Part shown: positions 28,010 through 36,963 of the stretch, piece after piece | Layout: every line of letters begins with the position of its first letter | Position numbering within the stretch: the first letter of the stretch is position 1 | Assembly: GCF_010747415.1 (NCBI RefSeq) | Contig: NZ_JAAGNZ010000001.1 | Coordinates: forward strand, 2,480,001 to 2,544,000 | From: Spirosoma agri | Lineage (GTDB): Bacteria > Bacteroidota > Bacteroidia > Cytophagales > Spirosomataceae | Reading direction: 5' to 3' | DNA length: 64,000 nucleotides | Program-made: the position numbers and the translations under genes | Notes under the pieces: generated by a model | What the model was told of the DNA's origin: nothing | Seen by the model: only the letters and a program-made list of their open reading frames with translations | Database searches by the model: none

Positions 28010-29071
28010 ATGAAAATCCTCATTACCGGCGGAGCCGGATTTGTTGGTGCATCGATAGCCATTGCACTCAAGAAAAACTATCCTGACTACCAGATATTTG
28101 CGCTCGATAACCTGAAGCGACGCGGTTCTGAATTGAGTCTGTCACGGCTCAGAGCCGCTGGAATTGAGTTTGTCCACGGCGACATTCGGAGCAAGGAAGA
28201 TTTCGATTCAATACCGGCTGTCGATACGGTGATTGAAGCATCGGCAGAACCATCGGTTCTGGCTGGTCTGGACGGAACGCCCGATTATCTCATCAATACC
28301 AACCTGTTCGGTACGGTCAACTGCCTGAACTTCGCGCTCAAGCACAAAGCCAATTTTATTTTCCTGTCGACAAGTCGCGTTTATCCGATCAAGACGATCG
28401 AAACGCTGAATTTCGAGGAAGCCGAGACACGGTTCGTGTTGACCGACGCCCAGCCCGTGCCGGGTGTATCGTCACGCGGTATTGCCGAGAACTTCCCGCT
28501 CGATGGTGCCCGGTCGCTGTACGGTACCACGAAACTTGCGTCGGAACTGATCATTCAGGAGTACAATGAGTTCTATGGTCTGAAAACCGTTATCAACCGG
28601 TGTGGCGTGATTACGGGGCCCTGGCAAATGGGTAAAGTTGATCAGGGCGTGATGGTACTCTGGATTGCCAAGCACTATTTCGAACAGCAACTGGCCTATA
28701 TTGGCTACGGCGGAACGGGTAAACAAACCCGCGACATGCTACACATCGACGATCTGTACCGATTGATCGACTGGGAGTTACACAATTTGGACAAAGTCAA
28801 CGGCGAAATCCTGAATGCGGGTGGTGGCGTGGAAAGCAGCGCGTCGTTGCAGGAACTGACAAAAATCTGTCAGGAAGTGACTGGCAAAACGATTCCGATC
28901 AAAGAGGTAGCCGAAAACCGGGCCGCTGATATCCGGCTGTATATTACCGATAATACGAACGTCACCAACCTGACCGGCTGGAAACCACAGCTCGGCGTTC
29001 GCGAAATCGTGACTGACATCCACAACTGGCTCAACGAAAACCGAGCTGCGCTGGAACCGATTTTGAAGTAG
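28010..29071 (+). CDS. NAD-dependent epimerase/dehydratase, CDP-paratose 2-epimerase-like
   Basis: A 353-residue short-chain dehydrogenase-type sugar-nucleotide enzyme. The NAD-binding GGAGFVGASIA is at the N-terminus, the SRVYP segment and the YGTTK motif supply the catalytic serine/tyrosine/lysine set, and GPWQMGKVDQGVMVLW with GTGKQTRDMLHIDD fits the CDP-paratose 2-epimerase (RfbE/TyvE) subgroup. That enzyme makes CDP-tyvelose for surface polysaccharide. No other genes of that pathway are seen in the window, so substrate is tentative. It is followed by a 39-bp perfect inverted repeat. Confidence 0.85.
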   Translation: MKILITGGAGFVGASIAIALKKNYPDYQIFALDNLKRRGSELSLSRLRAAGIEFVHGDIRSKEDFDSIPAVDTVIEASAEPSVLAGLDGTPDYLINTNLFGTVNCLNFALKHKANFIFLSTSRVYPIKTIETLNFEEAETRFVLTDAQPVPGVSSRGIAENFPLDGARSLYGTTKLASELIIQEYNEFYGLKTVINRCGVITGPWQMGKVDQGVMVLWIAKHYFEQQLAYIGYGGTGKQTRDMLHIDDLYRLIDWELHNLDKVNGEILNAGGGVESSASLQELTKICQEVTGKTIPIKEVAENRAADIRLYITDNTNVTNLTGWKPQLGVREIVTDIHNWLNENRAALEPILK

Positions 29072-29091
29072 TAGTTTAGCTTATAATTTGG

Positions 29092-29174
29092 GTTAGGGGG
29101 GTCGTCTTGCTCACTACTCACCGGGTGACTCAAAAAGTCACCCGGTGAGTAGTGAGCAAGACGACCCCCCTAAC
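29092..29174. repeat. 39-bp perfect inverted repeat with a 5-base loop
   Basis: The arms 29092-29130 and 29136-29174 are exact reverse complements, separated by CAAAA. The outer arm is GC-rich (ttaggggggtcgtc). The right arm includes the TAG stop codon of the transposase gene (29170-29172). There is no T run on either side, so it is not a classical intrinsic terminator. It lies between convergent genes. It resembles the hairpins recognised by HUH-type transposases. Confidence 0.9.
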
Positions 29175-29769
29175 TGAATCTTAATTCCTTCAAGAGATCC
29201 GGGTCGATAACCTGAAAACTCTCGTCAAGGAAGTTGTCAAAATCTACCGGCAATACTAAACGGGCTACCTGTTGATTGCAAAGTGTACCGTTGCGCAGGC
29301 CAGCGTAATCCAGATACGACGAATAAGGCCAGTCTTCCAGCCGTTCGCTCAAGCTGGCTCGCATTGGGTTTTGATGAATATAATGTAAGCAGGCAGCTAC
29401 ATACTGATTCTTGTCAAGCCATTTTGCTTTTGTTTCTTGCTGAAGTAAAGAGCCCGTTCGACACTCCTGGATGTTTATAGCTCTCGTATAAGAACGGAGT
29501 ATGACGGCAATGGCCTGGTTTATCCTGAAAACGTCAGATCCATATGCATTGTCTACACCTGACGGGCTGTTCTCGTCAAACGTCGCAATCAGAAAATGAA
29601 AATGATTGGGCATCAGGCAGTAAGCGAGCAGGTCGCACGTGGGCAATAGATGCTTGCGAAGCTTCCGCAGAAAATAGAGATAGTTTTCAGGACGAAAAAA
29701 AAGACGTTGTCGATTGTTTCCCCGATTGTAAACGTGATAAAGCTGGCCTGATTCGACGTTCATGACCAT
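29170..29769 (-). CDS. REP-associated tyrosine transposase (RAYT, Y1/HUH family)
   Basis: A protein of about 199 residues starting near MVMNVESGQLYHVYNRGNN. It has the HUH motif in NHFHFLIAT (about residues 77-85) and a candidate catalytic tyrosine in YVAACLHYIHQNPMRA. QLYHVYNRGNNRQRLFFRPENY is typical of the IS200-like/RAYT group. RAYTs are single-copy domesticated-like transposases thought to mobilise REP hairpins in trans. A longer frame from a GTG at 29835 overlaps the msrB stop and adds 22 atypical residues; the ATG at 29769 or 29763 is better. Its stop lies inside the perfect inverted repeat. No terminal repeats of an autonomous insertion sequence were found around it. Confidence 0.85.
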   Translation of the reverse strand: MVMNVESGQLYHVYNRGNNRQRLFFRPENYLYFLRKLRKHLLPTCDLLAYCLMPNHFHFLIATFDENSPSGVDNAYGSDVFRINQAIAVILRSYTRAINIQECRTGSLLQQETKAKWLDKNQYVAACLHYIHQNPMRASLSERLEDWPYSSYLDYAGLRNGTLCNQQVARLVLPVDFDNFLDESFQVIDPDLLKELRFS

Positions 29770-29831
29770 TGAGACGTGTCGATTACAAATAGTAATCCTG
29801 TGAAACCAATACGTCGAATCAATCGATCCTA

Positions 29832-30341
29832 TCACTTCGCGGGAATGAACGCCAGTGCAGTCCCATTCATGCAGTAGCGCAGCCCGGTTGGTTCGGGGCC
29901 GTCCGTAAATACATGGCCCAAATGCGCGTCGCAGACTGAACAGCGGACTTCGCTCCGGTTCCCATCAGGTTCGGTATACAGTGCATTTGGTACAACAGGC
30001 GCGTAAAAGCTCGGCCAGCCTGTCCGTGAGTCAAACTTGGTTAATGAGCGGAAGAGGGGATTCTGGCAGCATACACAGTTGTAAACACCGTTTCGGTGCT
30101 CGTGCGTCAATTCGCTGCTGTTGGGCCATTCGGTGCCTCGTTCGCGGGTGATGTTGTATTGCGATCGCGTCAAAAGGGATCGCCATTCGGCATCAGTCTT
30201 CTCAACCCGTCGACCGTTTGGTGACGTTGTTCCCGGAGGTGGTTTATGCGGTGGTCTCGGCGTAGCGAAATAGGTGCCGTATAACCAGAGTGCCCCTACA
30301 ACGATGATCGCAGCGAAAACAAAAAAACGGGTCTGCTTCAT
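29832..30341 (-). CDS. msrB: Peptide-methionine (R)-S-oxide reductase, membrane-anchored
   Basis: A 169-residue protein with an N-terminal hydrophobic segment (about 5-24) and an MsrB domain (about 50-168). The two zinc CxxC pairs are visible (CVCC and CSVC), as are FDSRTGWPSFYAP and the catalytic-cysteine region RYCMNGTAL. It repairs oxidised methionine using thiol reductants; the anchor suggests it works at the periplasmic face. It is 32 bases downstream of the MoxR gene and directly upstream of the transposase gene. Confidence 0.92.
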   Translation of the reverse strand: MKQTRFFVFAAIIVVGALWLYGTYFATPRPPHKPPPGTTSPNGRRVEKTDAEWRSLLTRSQYNITRERGTEWPNSSELTHEHRNGVYNCVCCQNPLFRSLTKFDSRTGWPSFYAPVVPNALYTEPDGNRSEVRCSVCDAHLGHVFTDGPEPTGLRYCMNGTALAFIPAK

Positions 30342-30373
30342 AGAAATCGCCGGGTAGCCAGAGTGCCACTCGA

Positions 30374-31345
30374 TCAGCCAATGGCTACTTTTCTGAGGAT
30401 TGACTCGATCACCTGCAAGGTCGATACGCCATCGGCCTCGGCTTCGTAATTGAGCATAATCCGGTGGTTGAACACGTCCGGAGCTACTTCCTTAATATCT
30501 TCTGGTAACACATATTCGCGCCGGTCAAAATAAGCGAGGGCTTTGGCCGCCAGATTCAGGTTGATACTGGCGCGCGGGGACACCCCATACTGAATGTACC
30601 GGGCCTCGTCGCGGAGGTTGTACTCCATGGGTCGGCGGGTAGCAAAGACCAGTTCGATGATGTACCGTTCCAGCGTCTCGGAAATCGTGATGCCGTTGAT
30701 CTCGTTGCGGATAGCTGCCAGATCTTCCTTGCCCAGAACCGGCTGCACTTCGTAATCGAAATTCATGTTCGACATCCGGCGCATCACTTCGAGTTCCTCC
30801 TCCTTGTTCAGGTAATCGACGAATACCTTCATCATGAAGCGGTCGACCTGCGCTTCGGGCAGCGGGTACGTCCCTTCCTGCTCAACCGGATTTTGCGTGG
30901 CCAGCACCAGAAAAGGCCGGTCAAGCACAAACGTTTCTTCGCCGATCGTAACCTGCTTTTCCTGCATGGCCTCCAATAGCGCTGCCTGTACTTTGGCCGG
31001 AGATCGGTTGACTTCATCGGCCAGAATTAGGTTGGCAAAGATTGGCCCCTGCTTCACTTCAAATTCTGACGTTTTCTGATTGAAAATCATGGTCCCGATC
31101 AGATCGGCGGGGAGCAGGTCGGGCGTAAACTGAATGCGTTGGAAATCCAGTTCCAGTACTTTTGCCAACGTATTGATCGTTAGCGTTTTGGCAAGTCCAG
31201 GAACGCCTTCGAGCAGAATGTGCCCGCCCGTAAACAGGCCGATGAGCAGCCGGTTAAGCAGTCGCTCCTGCCCAACCACGACCTGGCTCATCTCGTTGAA
31301 TACCTCGCGAATTTTGGTGTAATAGGTAAAAGACGTTGCTTGCAT
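30374..31345 (-). CDS. MoxR family AAA+ ATPase
   Basis: A 323-residue AAA+ protein. Walker A is seen in EGVPGLAKTLT, Walker B in LILADEVNRSPAKVQAALLEAMQE, and sensor 1 in VLATQNPVEQEGTYPLPEAQ. MoxR proteins act as chaperone-like ATPases, often with von Willebrand factor A partners; none is encoded next to it here. I prefer the ATG at 31345 (MQATSFTYYTKIREVF) over one at 31378, because it matches the usual Bacteroidota N-terminus. It lies downstream of prmC in the same direction (78 bases). Confidence 0.9.
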   Translation of the reverse strand: MQATSFTYYTKIREVFNEMSQVVVGQERLLNRLLIGLFTGGHILLEGVPGLAKTLTINTLAKVLELDFQRIQFTPDLLPADLIGTMIFNQKTSEFEVKQGPIFANLILADEVNRSPAKVQAALLEAMQEKQVTIGEETFVLDRPFLVLATQNPVEQEGTYPLPEAQVDRFMMKVFVDYLNKEEELEVMRRMSNMNFDYEVQPVLGKEDLAAIRNEINGITISETLERYIIELVFATRRPMEYNLRDEARYIQYGVSPRASINLNLAAKALAYFDRREYVLPEDIKEVAPDVFNHRIMLNYEAEADGVSTLQVIESILRKVAIG

Positions 31346-31423
31346 CGATGTGTGTTTGCCGATCACCAGGTATACCATCGAACGGGTTCGGTTGTCGTAG
31401 CTGGTAAACCTGATTCCATAACC

Positions 31424-32272
31424 CTAAAACGTGGCCCGAATGCTTCGGTCCTTGCCGTGAATATCTTTATAAACCTGGATTCTGGTAAAGCCCCGATCAG
31501 CAAATACCTGCCGCGTATCGTCGCCAAACCGTTCATTGATCTCAACGTAACAAGCCCCGTCTTTCGTCAGATGGCGAACGCAGAAATCCGCAACCGCCTT
31601 ATAAAACACCAGCGGGTCGTTATCTTCGACAAACAGGGCCAGATCCGGTTCATAGTTCAGCACATTCTGGTTCATATCGGCGGCTTCCGACCGGGTTACG
31701 TAGGGCGGATTGCTGACAACGCAATCGAACTTGCCCGGAAAATCGGCTGGTATTTGCAGGATGTCCTGAATCGAAAACGTAACATCGGCGTTTAAATTCT
31801 GCGAATTATGCCGGGCCAGCGTCAGGGCTTTTTCGGAGACATCCCAGCCGGTTACGACCGATTGGGGCAGGAAGCGCGATAACGTAATGGCAATGCAGCC
31901 ACTGCCCGTGCCAATGTCCACGATGGGTACGTCCTCGGTGCGGTCGGCGAAGTCGTGCATGATGAGCCGTACGAGATCTTCGGTTTCAGGACGGGGAATC
32001 AATACATCAGGGGATACCTCAAATTCCAGTCCGCAGAAAATGGTCGTGCCAATGACGTGCTGGATCGGTTCCTGTCGATTCAGTCGCTCAAGAATCTTGA
32101 ACCAATCCGGTTCGGTTCGGTTTGGGGGTAATGGTTTATCCGTTAAAACATCGGTCTTGCGCAGGCCGAAGTAATGGTCGAGCAGCATAAACGCCATCTC
32201 CCGCGCTTCTTCGGGTGGGTAGGCTGTAATATTTTTGCTTAAACGTTGATAGAGTGGTTTGGCGGTGGCCAT
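31424..32272 (-). CDS. prmC: Peptide chain release factor N5-glutamine methyltransferase
   Basis: A 282-residue protein with an N-terminal helical domain and a class I methyltransferase domain. The glycine-rich SAM site DIGTGSGCIAI and the diagnostic NPPY motif (VVSNPPYVTRSE) are present. It methylates the GGQ glutamine of release factors. The ATG at 32272 is chosen; a longer frame would extend into the divergent ribD promoter region. It is divergent from ribD, a 116-base gap. Confidence 0.93.
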   Translation of the reverse strand: MATAKPLYQRLSKNITAYPPEEAREMAFMLLDHYFGLRKTDVLTDKPLPPNRTEPDWFKILERLNRQEPIQHVIGTTIFCGLEFEVSPDVLIPRPETEDLVRLIMHDFADRTEDVPIVDIGTGSGCIAITLSRFLPQSVVTGWDVSEKALTLARHNSQNLNADVTFSIQDILQIPADFPGKFDCVVSNPPYVTRSEAADMNQNVLNYEPDLALFVEDNDPLVFYKAVADFCVRHLTKDGACYVEINERFGDDTRQVFADRGFTRIQVYKDIHGKDRSIRATF

Positions 32273-32388
32273 TGGGTCAAGTCTGGTAATTTTACGTAAA
32301 ACTAAAGAAGTTTGTGATTTATCGGTCGTCGGTCGCGGTACTGATCGTAGCCGACGAACCAAAACCCTTCAGCCGCAAGCTACACGAT

Positions 32389-33411
32389 ATGGAACAATTT
32401 ATGCGTCGTGCCCTCGAATTAGCCACGCTTGGCCGGGGTCATGTGAGCCCAAATCCACTGGTTGGCTGTGTTATTGAGCACGATGGTCGAATCATTGGCG
32501 AAGGCTGGCACCAGCGTTATGGCGAGGCCCATGCCGAACGCAACGCTATTTTATCGGTAAAGCCCGAAGACGAGTATCGTTTACCCGACAGTACTGCCTA
32601 CGTAACGCTCGAACCCTGTTCGCATTATGGAAAACAGCCGCCCTGTGCGGATTTGCTCATCGAAAAGCGGGTAAAACGCGTCGTCTGCTGCAACGACGAT
32701 CCCAATCCGTTGGTAGGCGGACAGGGGTTCGCCAAATTACACAATGCCGGTATCCTGGTCGAAACCGGAATGCTGGCTAACGTGGGCCGGGAATTGAATG
32801 CTCGGTTTTTTACTTTCTTTGAGCAGCAGCGTCCGTATATCATTTTGAAATGGGCAGAAACCGCCGACGGATTTATTGCCGGAGCGGGCGGGAAACCCGT
32901 CAAGATCAGCGGTGAGCTGTCGCATCGGCTGGTGCATCGGTGGCGATCGGAAGAAGATGCGATCATGGTCGGTACCAACACGGCCCGTACCGATAATCCC
33001 CGGCTCAATGTCCGCCTTGTACCGGGCCGTAATCCAACGCGTATCGTCATTGACAAACAGCTCCAGTTGGCGGCAGATCTGAATTTGTTCGATAATACGC
33101 AACCGACGATAGCCTACAATTTGCTAAAAAGCGAAACGGTTGATCAGACGATCTATGCGCAGCTTGACCCCGATAAGCCACTATTACCGCAACTACTCGC
33201 TGATCTGTACGAACGGCGCATTCAGTCGGTACTGGTTGAGGGAGGGACCACGTTACTGCAATCGTTCATGGAGGCTGGACGCTGGGACGAACTGCGCGTA
33301 TTCCGGAGTCAGACCGTACTTGGTGAAGGCATACCGGCACCTAGAGTACGAGGCACCCTTGTGAGCCGACAACGAGTGGGAAACGATGAACTGACGCTGT
33401 ACAAGCCTTGA
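32389..33411 (+). CDS. ribD: Bifunctional riboflavin biosynthesis deaminase/reductase
   Basis: A 340-residue protein. The N-terminal deaminase has HAERNAI and TLEPCSHYGKQPPCADLL, giving the zinc ligands; the C-terminal reductase domain (about 150-335) is of the dihydrofolate-reductase-like type, with ADGFIAGAGGKP and LVEGGTTLLQSFMEAGRWDEL. It converts the first pyrimidine of the riboflavin pathway in two steps. The ATG at 32389 (MEQFMRRALELA) fits the family start. No other rib genes are near. A terminator follows. Confidence 0.94.
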   Translation: MEQFMRRALELATLGRGHVSPNPLVGCVIEHDGRIIGEGWHQRYGEAHAERNAILSVKPEDEYRLPDSTAYVTLEPCSHYGKQPPCADLLIEKRVKRVVCCNDDPNPLVGGQGFAKLHNAGILVETGMLANVGRELNARFFTFFEQQRPYIILKWAETADGFIAGAGGKPVKISGELSHRLVHRWRSEEDAIMVGTNTARTDNPRLNVRLVPGRNPTRIVIDKQLQLAADLNLFDNTQPTIAYNLLKSETVDQTIYAQLDPDKPLLPQLLADLYERRIQSVLVEGGTTLLQSFMEAGRWDELRVFRSQTVLGEGIPAPRVRGTLVSRQRVGNDELTLYKP

Positions 33412-33434
33412 CCGTAGCACTAGCCACAAAATGA

Positions 33435-33467
33435 AACGAGGCTTCATCAATCCGATGAAGCCTCGTT
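33435..33467. terminator. Bidirectional terminator between ribD and the lipoprotein gene
   Basis: Fourteen-base perfect arms (33435-33448, 33454-33467; aacgaggcttcatc) around a five-base loop, between convergent genes. A T-rich tail is better on the minus strand (TCATTTTG), so it may mainly serve the lipoprotein/TonB transcript. Confidence 0.7.
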
Positions 33468-33487
33468 CCGTACATAGAACCTAATCC

Positions 33488-33994
33488 TTATTGCGACTGG
33501 GCAACAGGCGTAGCATTGATGCCGATATTGCCACTGGCGACCATCGCTGTACCCGCCATAATTTTTACATTGGCGCTATAACTAGCCAGCTTGTCGTAGA
33601 AACCCGCTTCGTTAATCGTGTAGAACTTGCTGCCGGAGAATTCGCCTGTGGCCCCACTGATGGAACCAAGCGGCTTGAGCACAGTAGCCGAACTTTCAGC
33701 GAGCTTTCCCTGATAGATGGACGAGGCATACGTTGTGCCACTGGTCGTATTGTAGAGACCCATTTCGACAAGCGTAACCGACGAGCTGTACTTGTAGAAC
33801 ACCACCCGCCCGTAAACCGTCGCTCCCGTCGCCGAAGTCAGCGTGTACGATTTGTAGGTCGTTACTGTGCCTCCGCCGGGCGCTACATTGGTGTTCGGCT
33901 CGTATTTATTCTGCTCACACGAACTAAGTAAGGCAAGCATGGACAGGAGAAGGCCCAGGACAGGAATACTATTTCTTTTGTTAAAAATACGCAT
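33488..33994 (-). CDS. Small lipoprotein of unknown function
   Basis: A 168-residue protein with a type II signal peptide ending LLSSC (cysteine about residue 26), followed by a Thr/Ser/Gly-rich, beta-strand-type domain. It begins 14 bases downstream of the TonB receptor gene and is therefore almost certainly co-transcribed. It may be a surface or periplasmic partner of that receptor. I recognise no defined family; it is not a SusD-type protein by size. Confidence 0.75.
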   Translation of the reverse strand: MRIFNKRNSIPVLGLLLSMLALLSSCEQNKYEPNTNVAPGGGTVTTYKSYTLTSATGATVYGRVVFYKYSSSVTLVEMGLYNTTSGTTYASSIYQGKLAESSATVLKPLGSISGATGEFSGSKFYTINEAGFYDKLASYSANVKIMAGTAMVASGNIGINATPVAQSQ

Positions 33995-34008
33995 AGCTTG
34001 GAGAGCAG

Positions 34009-36963
34009 TTAAAAGTTAAACGACACACGGCCATAGTAATACGCACCGTTGGAACCCTGCTGATTGTTCGAATAAAGGTAGAAACCCTGATTTTCGGACC
34101 GGAGTATCTGCGGGTACTTATCCAGAATATTGCTGCCTCCGATCGATACTTTCATATTGCGATTCAGGTCGTAACCGAGGCTCAGGTCAAAAATTGCCTG
34201 CCCCGAAAAGGTCTGATCGTAGAAATTGCCGTCATTATCGGAGGAGACCGAACGCTCGGTGACCGACCCATAATAGGTGCCGCGCAGCATCGCGTTGAAT
34301 TTATTAACCCGATAGACCACCGAACCGATCAGCTTGGTTCGGGGCGTTCCCGTTTCAAACTGACCGACCACATCACGACTGAGGTATTTACCCACAACCT
34401 GGTCCGGCGTAAGGTTCTCGACGTTCAGGTTCAGGGTTTTCCGGTTGAGGACCGTGTTCTTACTGAAGATAGCCGCCAGGCTGAACGTGACGCTCTGCCC
34501 TCTCCGTAGATTGAGGGTGTAGTTTCCAACAGCTTCAAGACCCTTTGAGCGTACATCGGCCCCGTTGACGAAAAACTGTGCTTCGCCATCGCCAATCACT
34601 TCGCCATAATTATTGCCAACCTCACTCGCGTTAAAATAACTGGTTCTGAAAATACGGTTGTCGACATCGATCTGGTACGCATCCAACGTCACCTCAAACC
34701 CTTGCATTGGCTGATAGGTCAAGCCAAAACCGTAAGTACGCGATTGTTCCTGTCTCAGCCCCTTGATGCCCAACACGCGGGCCGCTGTGCTGTTGGTCGG
34801 GTAGGTGGTCACGTCGAGGGGTTGCGGAATGCCATTGGCATCCGGTACGAAAGCCGTGGCCGTGTGGGTGTAGTTCAACTCCTGAAGCGACGGAGCCCGG
34901 AAGCCGGTGGCAATCGATCCGCGAATGGACAGCGTTTTCGACAGCGAATAGCGACCGGCCAGTTTTCCGATCGTTACCCCACCAAAATCCGAGTAGTTTT
35001 CCAGCCGAAAGGCACCGGCCAGTAAAAACTTCCGGGTGAGTTCCAGTTCGGCGTCCAGGTAAGCGGCCATTGTCGTTCTGAATTCATTCCGTTCGTTCTT
35101 GGGGCCAAAACCGGCAAAGCACTGGCAATTGGATGATAGTGACTTTACCGTTACCTGTTGGCCAGCGTATACTGACAACGGCTTTCCGTTGGCATCGACA
35201 ATTGGTGTGCTGCTGGCATCTTCCAGCGGTTTGCCATCTGGCCCAACGAGCAATCCGTCTTTCACGACTGTCAGTATGCCCGCGTTTCCGTACGAATAAC
35301 TTTCCTCCTGGCCTTTGATAATCTTGTAGTTCTCAACCCGCATTTCTGCGCCAAACGCGATATTTAAGCCGTTCATTACCCCTTTGAAATAGCGGGAGAG
35401 GTCAATATTGGTCGAGTTCTGCGAAAACTGGTGCGTTCCCAGATTCATATTGACCGGCGAGTTGGAGCCTAGCGACGCGTTAAAGGTATTCACCATACCC
35501 AGCCGCATCGTATTTTTTCCAAACGTGTTGCTGAAGTCAACGCTAAAGTCGCCTACCTTACTTTTGATGCCAACGGTATTCGAAATATCCGATGTGTTCG
35601 ACGTCATTTGCGGTCTGAATCCGTTGGGATATAGCAGATAGTTGAAGCGATCGGTCTGCGAGGGTCGCCGGAAATAGCAGGAGAACCCTTCCAGATATTT
35701 GTACGATGCCCCGCCGAAACTGTAGATCGTTGTTGTGGGATTGATCTCATAACCCGCGTTGTAAAACGTGCTGCCCAGCGTAATGGCAGGCATCCCGGCG
35801 TACACGGCGAAATCGGCTTTTGTCAACCCACGGGCGGCCATTAGTCCGCTTTCGGTGGTCAGCGCGGTAATCTGCGACGTGTTTCCGGCAGCCTGCGCAC
35901 TAATCAATTCGGGATTCGTAATAACGGGATTGCCGTTTTTGTCGGTTCGGAGGTTGTTCAGATAAGTCTTATCAAAGAAGCCCCAGTCATTGACGAACGG
36001 ACGCAAGGTCGGTCTGCGTTGCGTGATCTGGCCGGAAATATTGAAATAGCCTTTCTCGTTGATCTTGAAGCCGTAGTTTGCATCGAACTGATAGTTGAAA
36101 CCGTCGGGTTTGCCCGATTTAGTCAGATCACCCGCCTGGCCACCTGTGTTCGCATAACCGCCACCGGTCAGGCTACCGGTCAGTTTATTCGTTCCTTTTT
36201 TGAGGATGATGTTCACCACACCCGCCACGGCATCGGAGCCGTACTGCGCAGCGGCCCCATCCCGCAGAATTTCGACCCGATCAATGGCCGCTACAGGAAT
36301 GGTCATCAAATCGACAGTGGTAGACGGGCTCCCTACGGCTGTTTCGGTGATGAGTAAGGCCGAGGTATGGCGTCGCTTTCCATTGACAAGCACGAGGATC
36401 TGATTCGGAGCCATGTTTCGGAGCTGAACCGGATCGACGTGCGAATTGAGATCGCCCCCCTGCGACCGGACGGCGTTGAAGCTGGGCGCAACGACGGCCA
36501 GCATTTGGGCCAGATCCATCTGGGGTAAAGAACCCATAATATCCTTGATCGAAATGACATCTACCGGCACTGGCGATTCGATGAGGGTACGTCCGACATT
36601 ACGCGTTCCTGTCACGATCAGTTCCGTCAGTTGGGTTGCATCTTCGTCCAGGGCGATCGTAAAACTGGTCTCGTTTCCGACTTTTATTTCTTTCGATTTG
36701 AAACCGATGAAACTGACAACAAGAACATCATTGGGCGTCGCTTCCAGGGAGAACAGCCCCTGACTATCGCTGATTGCCCCTTTTCTTGAGTTACCCTTTA
36801 CCAGGACATTGACGCCTTGCAGGGCTTCGGAGCCAACACTGGTACTGATTTTTCCGGTGATCTTCCTGGCCTGTGCCCAGGCGTCCATAGGGCATAGAGC
36901 AGTCAGGACGAGCATGACGATCAGCATTGGCAGGGTGGTAGATCTACGTAGTTTTCTTTTCAT
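34009..36963 (-). CDS. TonB-dependent receptor with carboxypeptidase-like domain
   Basis: A 984-residue outer-membrane receptor. It has a signal peptide, a CarboxypepD_reg-like domain (about 30-115; RKITGKISTSVGSEALQGVNV), a plug (about 125-240; DGAAAQYGSDAVAGVVNIIL) and a barrel ending YYGRVSFNF. The plug resembles the siderophore/cobalamin/sugar type rather than SusC, and no SusD is adjacent. The ATG at 36963 is chosen because the signal peptide follows (MKRKLRRSTTLPML). A small lipoprotein gene follows within 14 bases. Substrate unknown. Confidence 0.9.
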   Translation of the reverse strand: MKRKLRRSTTLPMLIVMLVLTALCPMDAWAQARKITGKISTSVGSEALQGVNVLVKGNSRKGAISDSQGLFSLEATPNDVLVVSFIGFKSKEIKVGNETSFTIALDEDATQLTELIVTGTRNVGRTLIESPVPVDVISIKDIMGSLPQMDLAQMLAVVAPSFNAVRSQGGDLNSHVDPVQLRNMAPNQILVLVNGKRRHTSALLITETAVGSPSTTVDLMTIPVAAIDRVEILRDGAAAQYGSDAVAGVVNIILKKGTNKLTGSLTGGGYANTGGQAGDLTKSGKPDGFNYQFDANYGFKINEKGYFNISGQITQRRPTLRPFVNDWGFFDKTYLNNLRTDKNGNPVITNPELISAQAAGNTSQITALTTESGLMAARGLTKADFAVYAGMPAITLGSTFYNAGYEINPTTTIYSFGGASYKYLEGFSCYFRRPSQTDRFNYLLYPNGFRPQMTSNTSDISNTVGIKSKVGDFSVDFSNTFGKNTMRLGMVNTFNASLGSNSPVNMNLGTHQFSQNSTNIDLSRYFKGVMNGLNIAFGAEMRVENYKIIKGQEESYSYGNAGILTVVKDGLLVGPDGKPLEDASSTPIVDANGKPLSVYAGQQVTVKSLSSNCQCFAGFGPKNERNEFRTTMAAYLDAELELTRKFLLAGAFRLENYSDFGGVTIGKLAGRYSLSKTLSIRGSIATGFRAPSLQELNYTHTATAFVPDANGIPQPLDVTTYPTNSTAARVLGIKGLRQEQSRTYGFGLTYQPMQGFEVTLDAYQIDVDNRIFRTSYFNASEVGNNYGEVIGDGEAQFFVNGADVRSKGLEAVGNYTLNLRRGQSVTFSLAAIFSKNTVLNRKTLNLNVENLTPDQVVGKYLSRDVVGQFETGTPRTKLIGSVVYRVNKFNAMLRGTYYGSVTERSVSSDNDGNFYDQTFSGQAIFDLSLGYDLNRNMKVSIGGSNILDKYPQILRSENQGFYLYSNNQQGSNGAYYYGRVSFNF

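Noticed and set aside
29092..29174. CRISPR-like or terminator reading of the long inverted repeat
   Set aside because: A single hairpin without spacers is not an array, and there is no T run after either arm.
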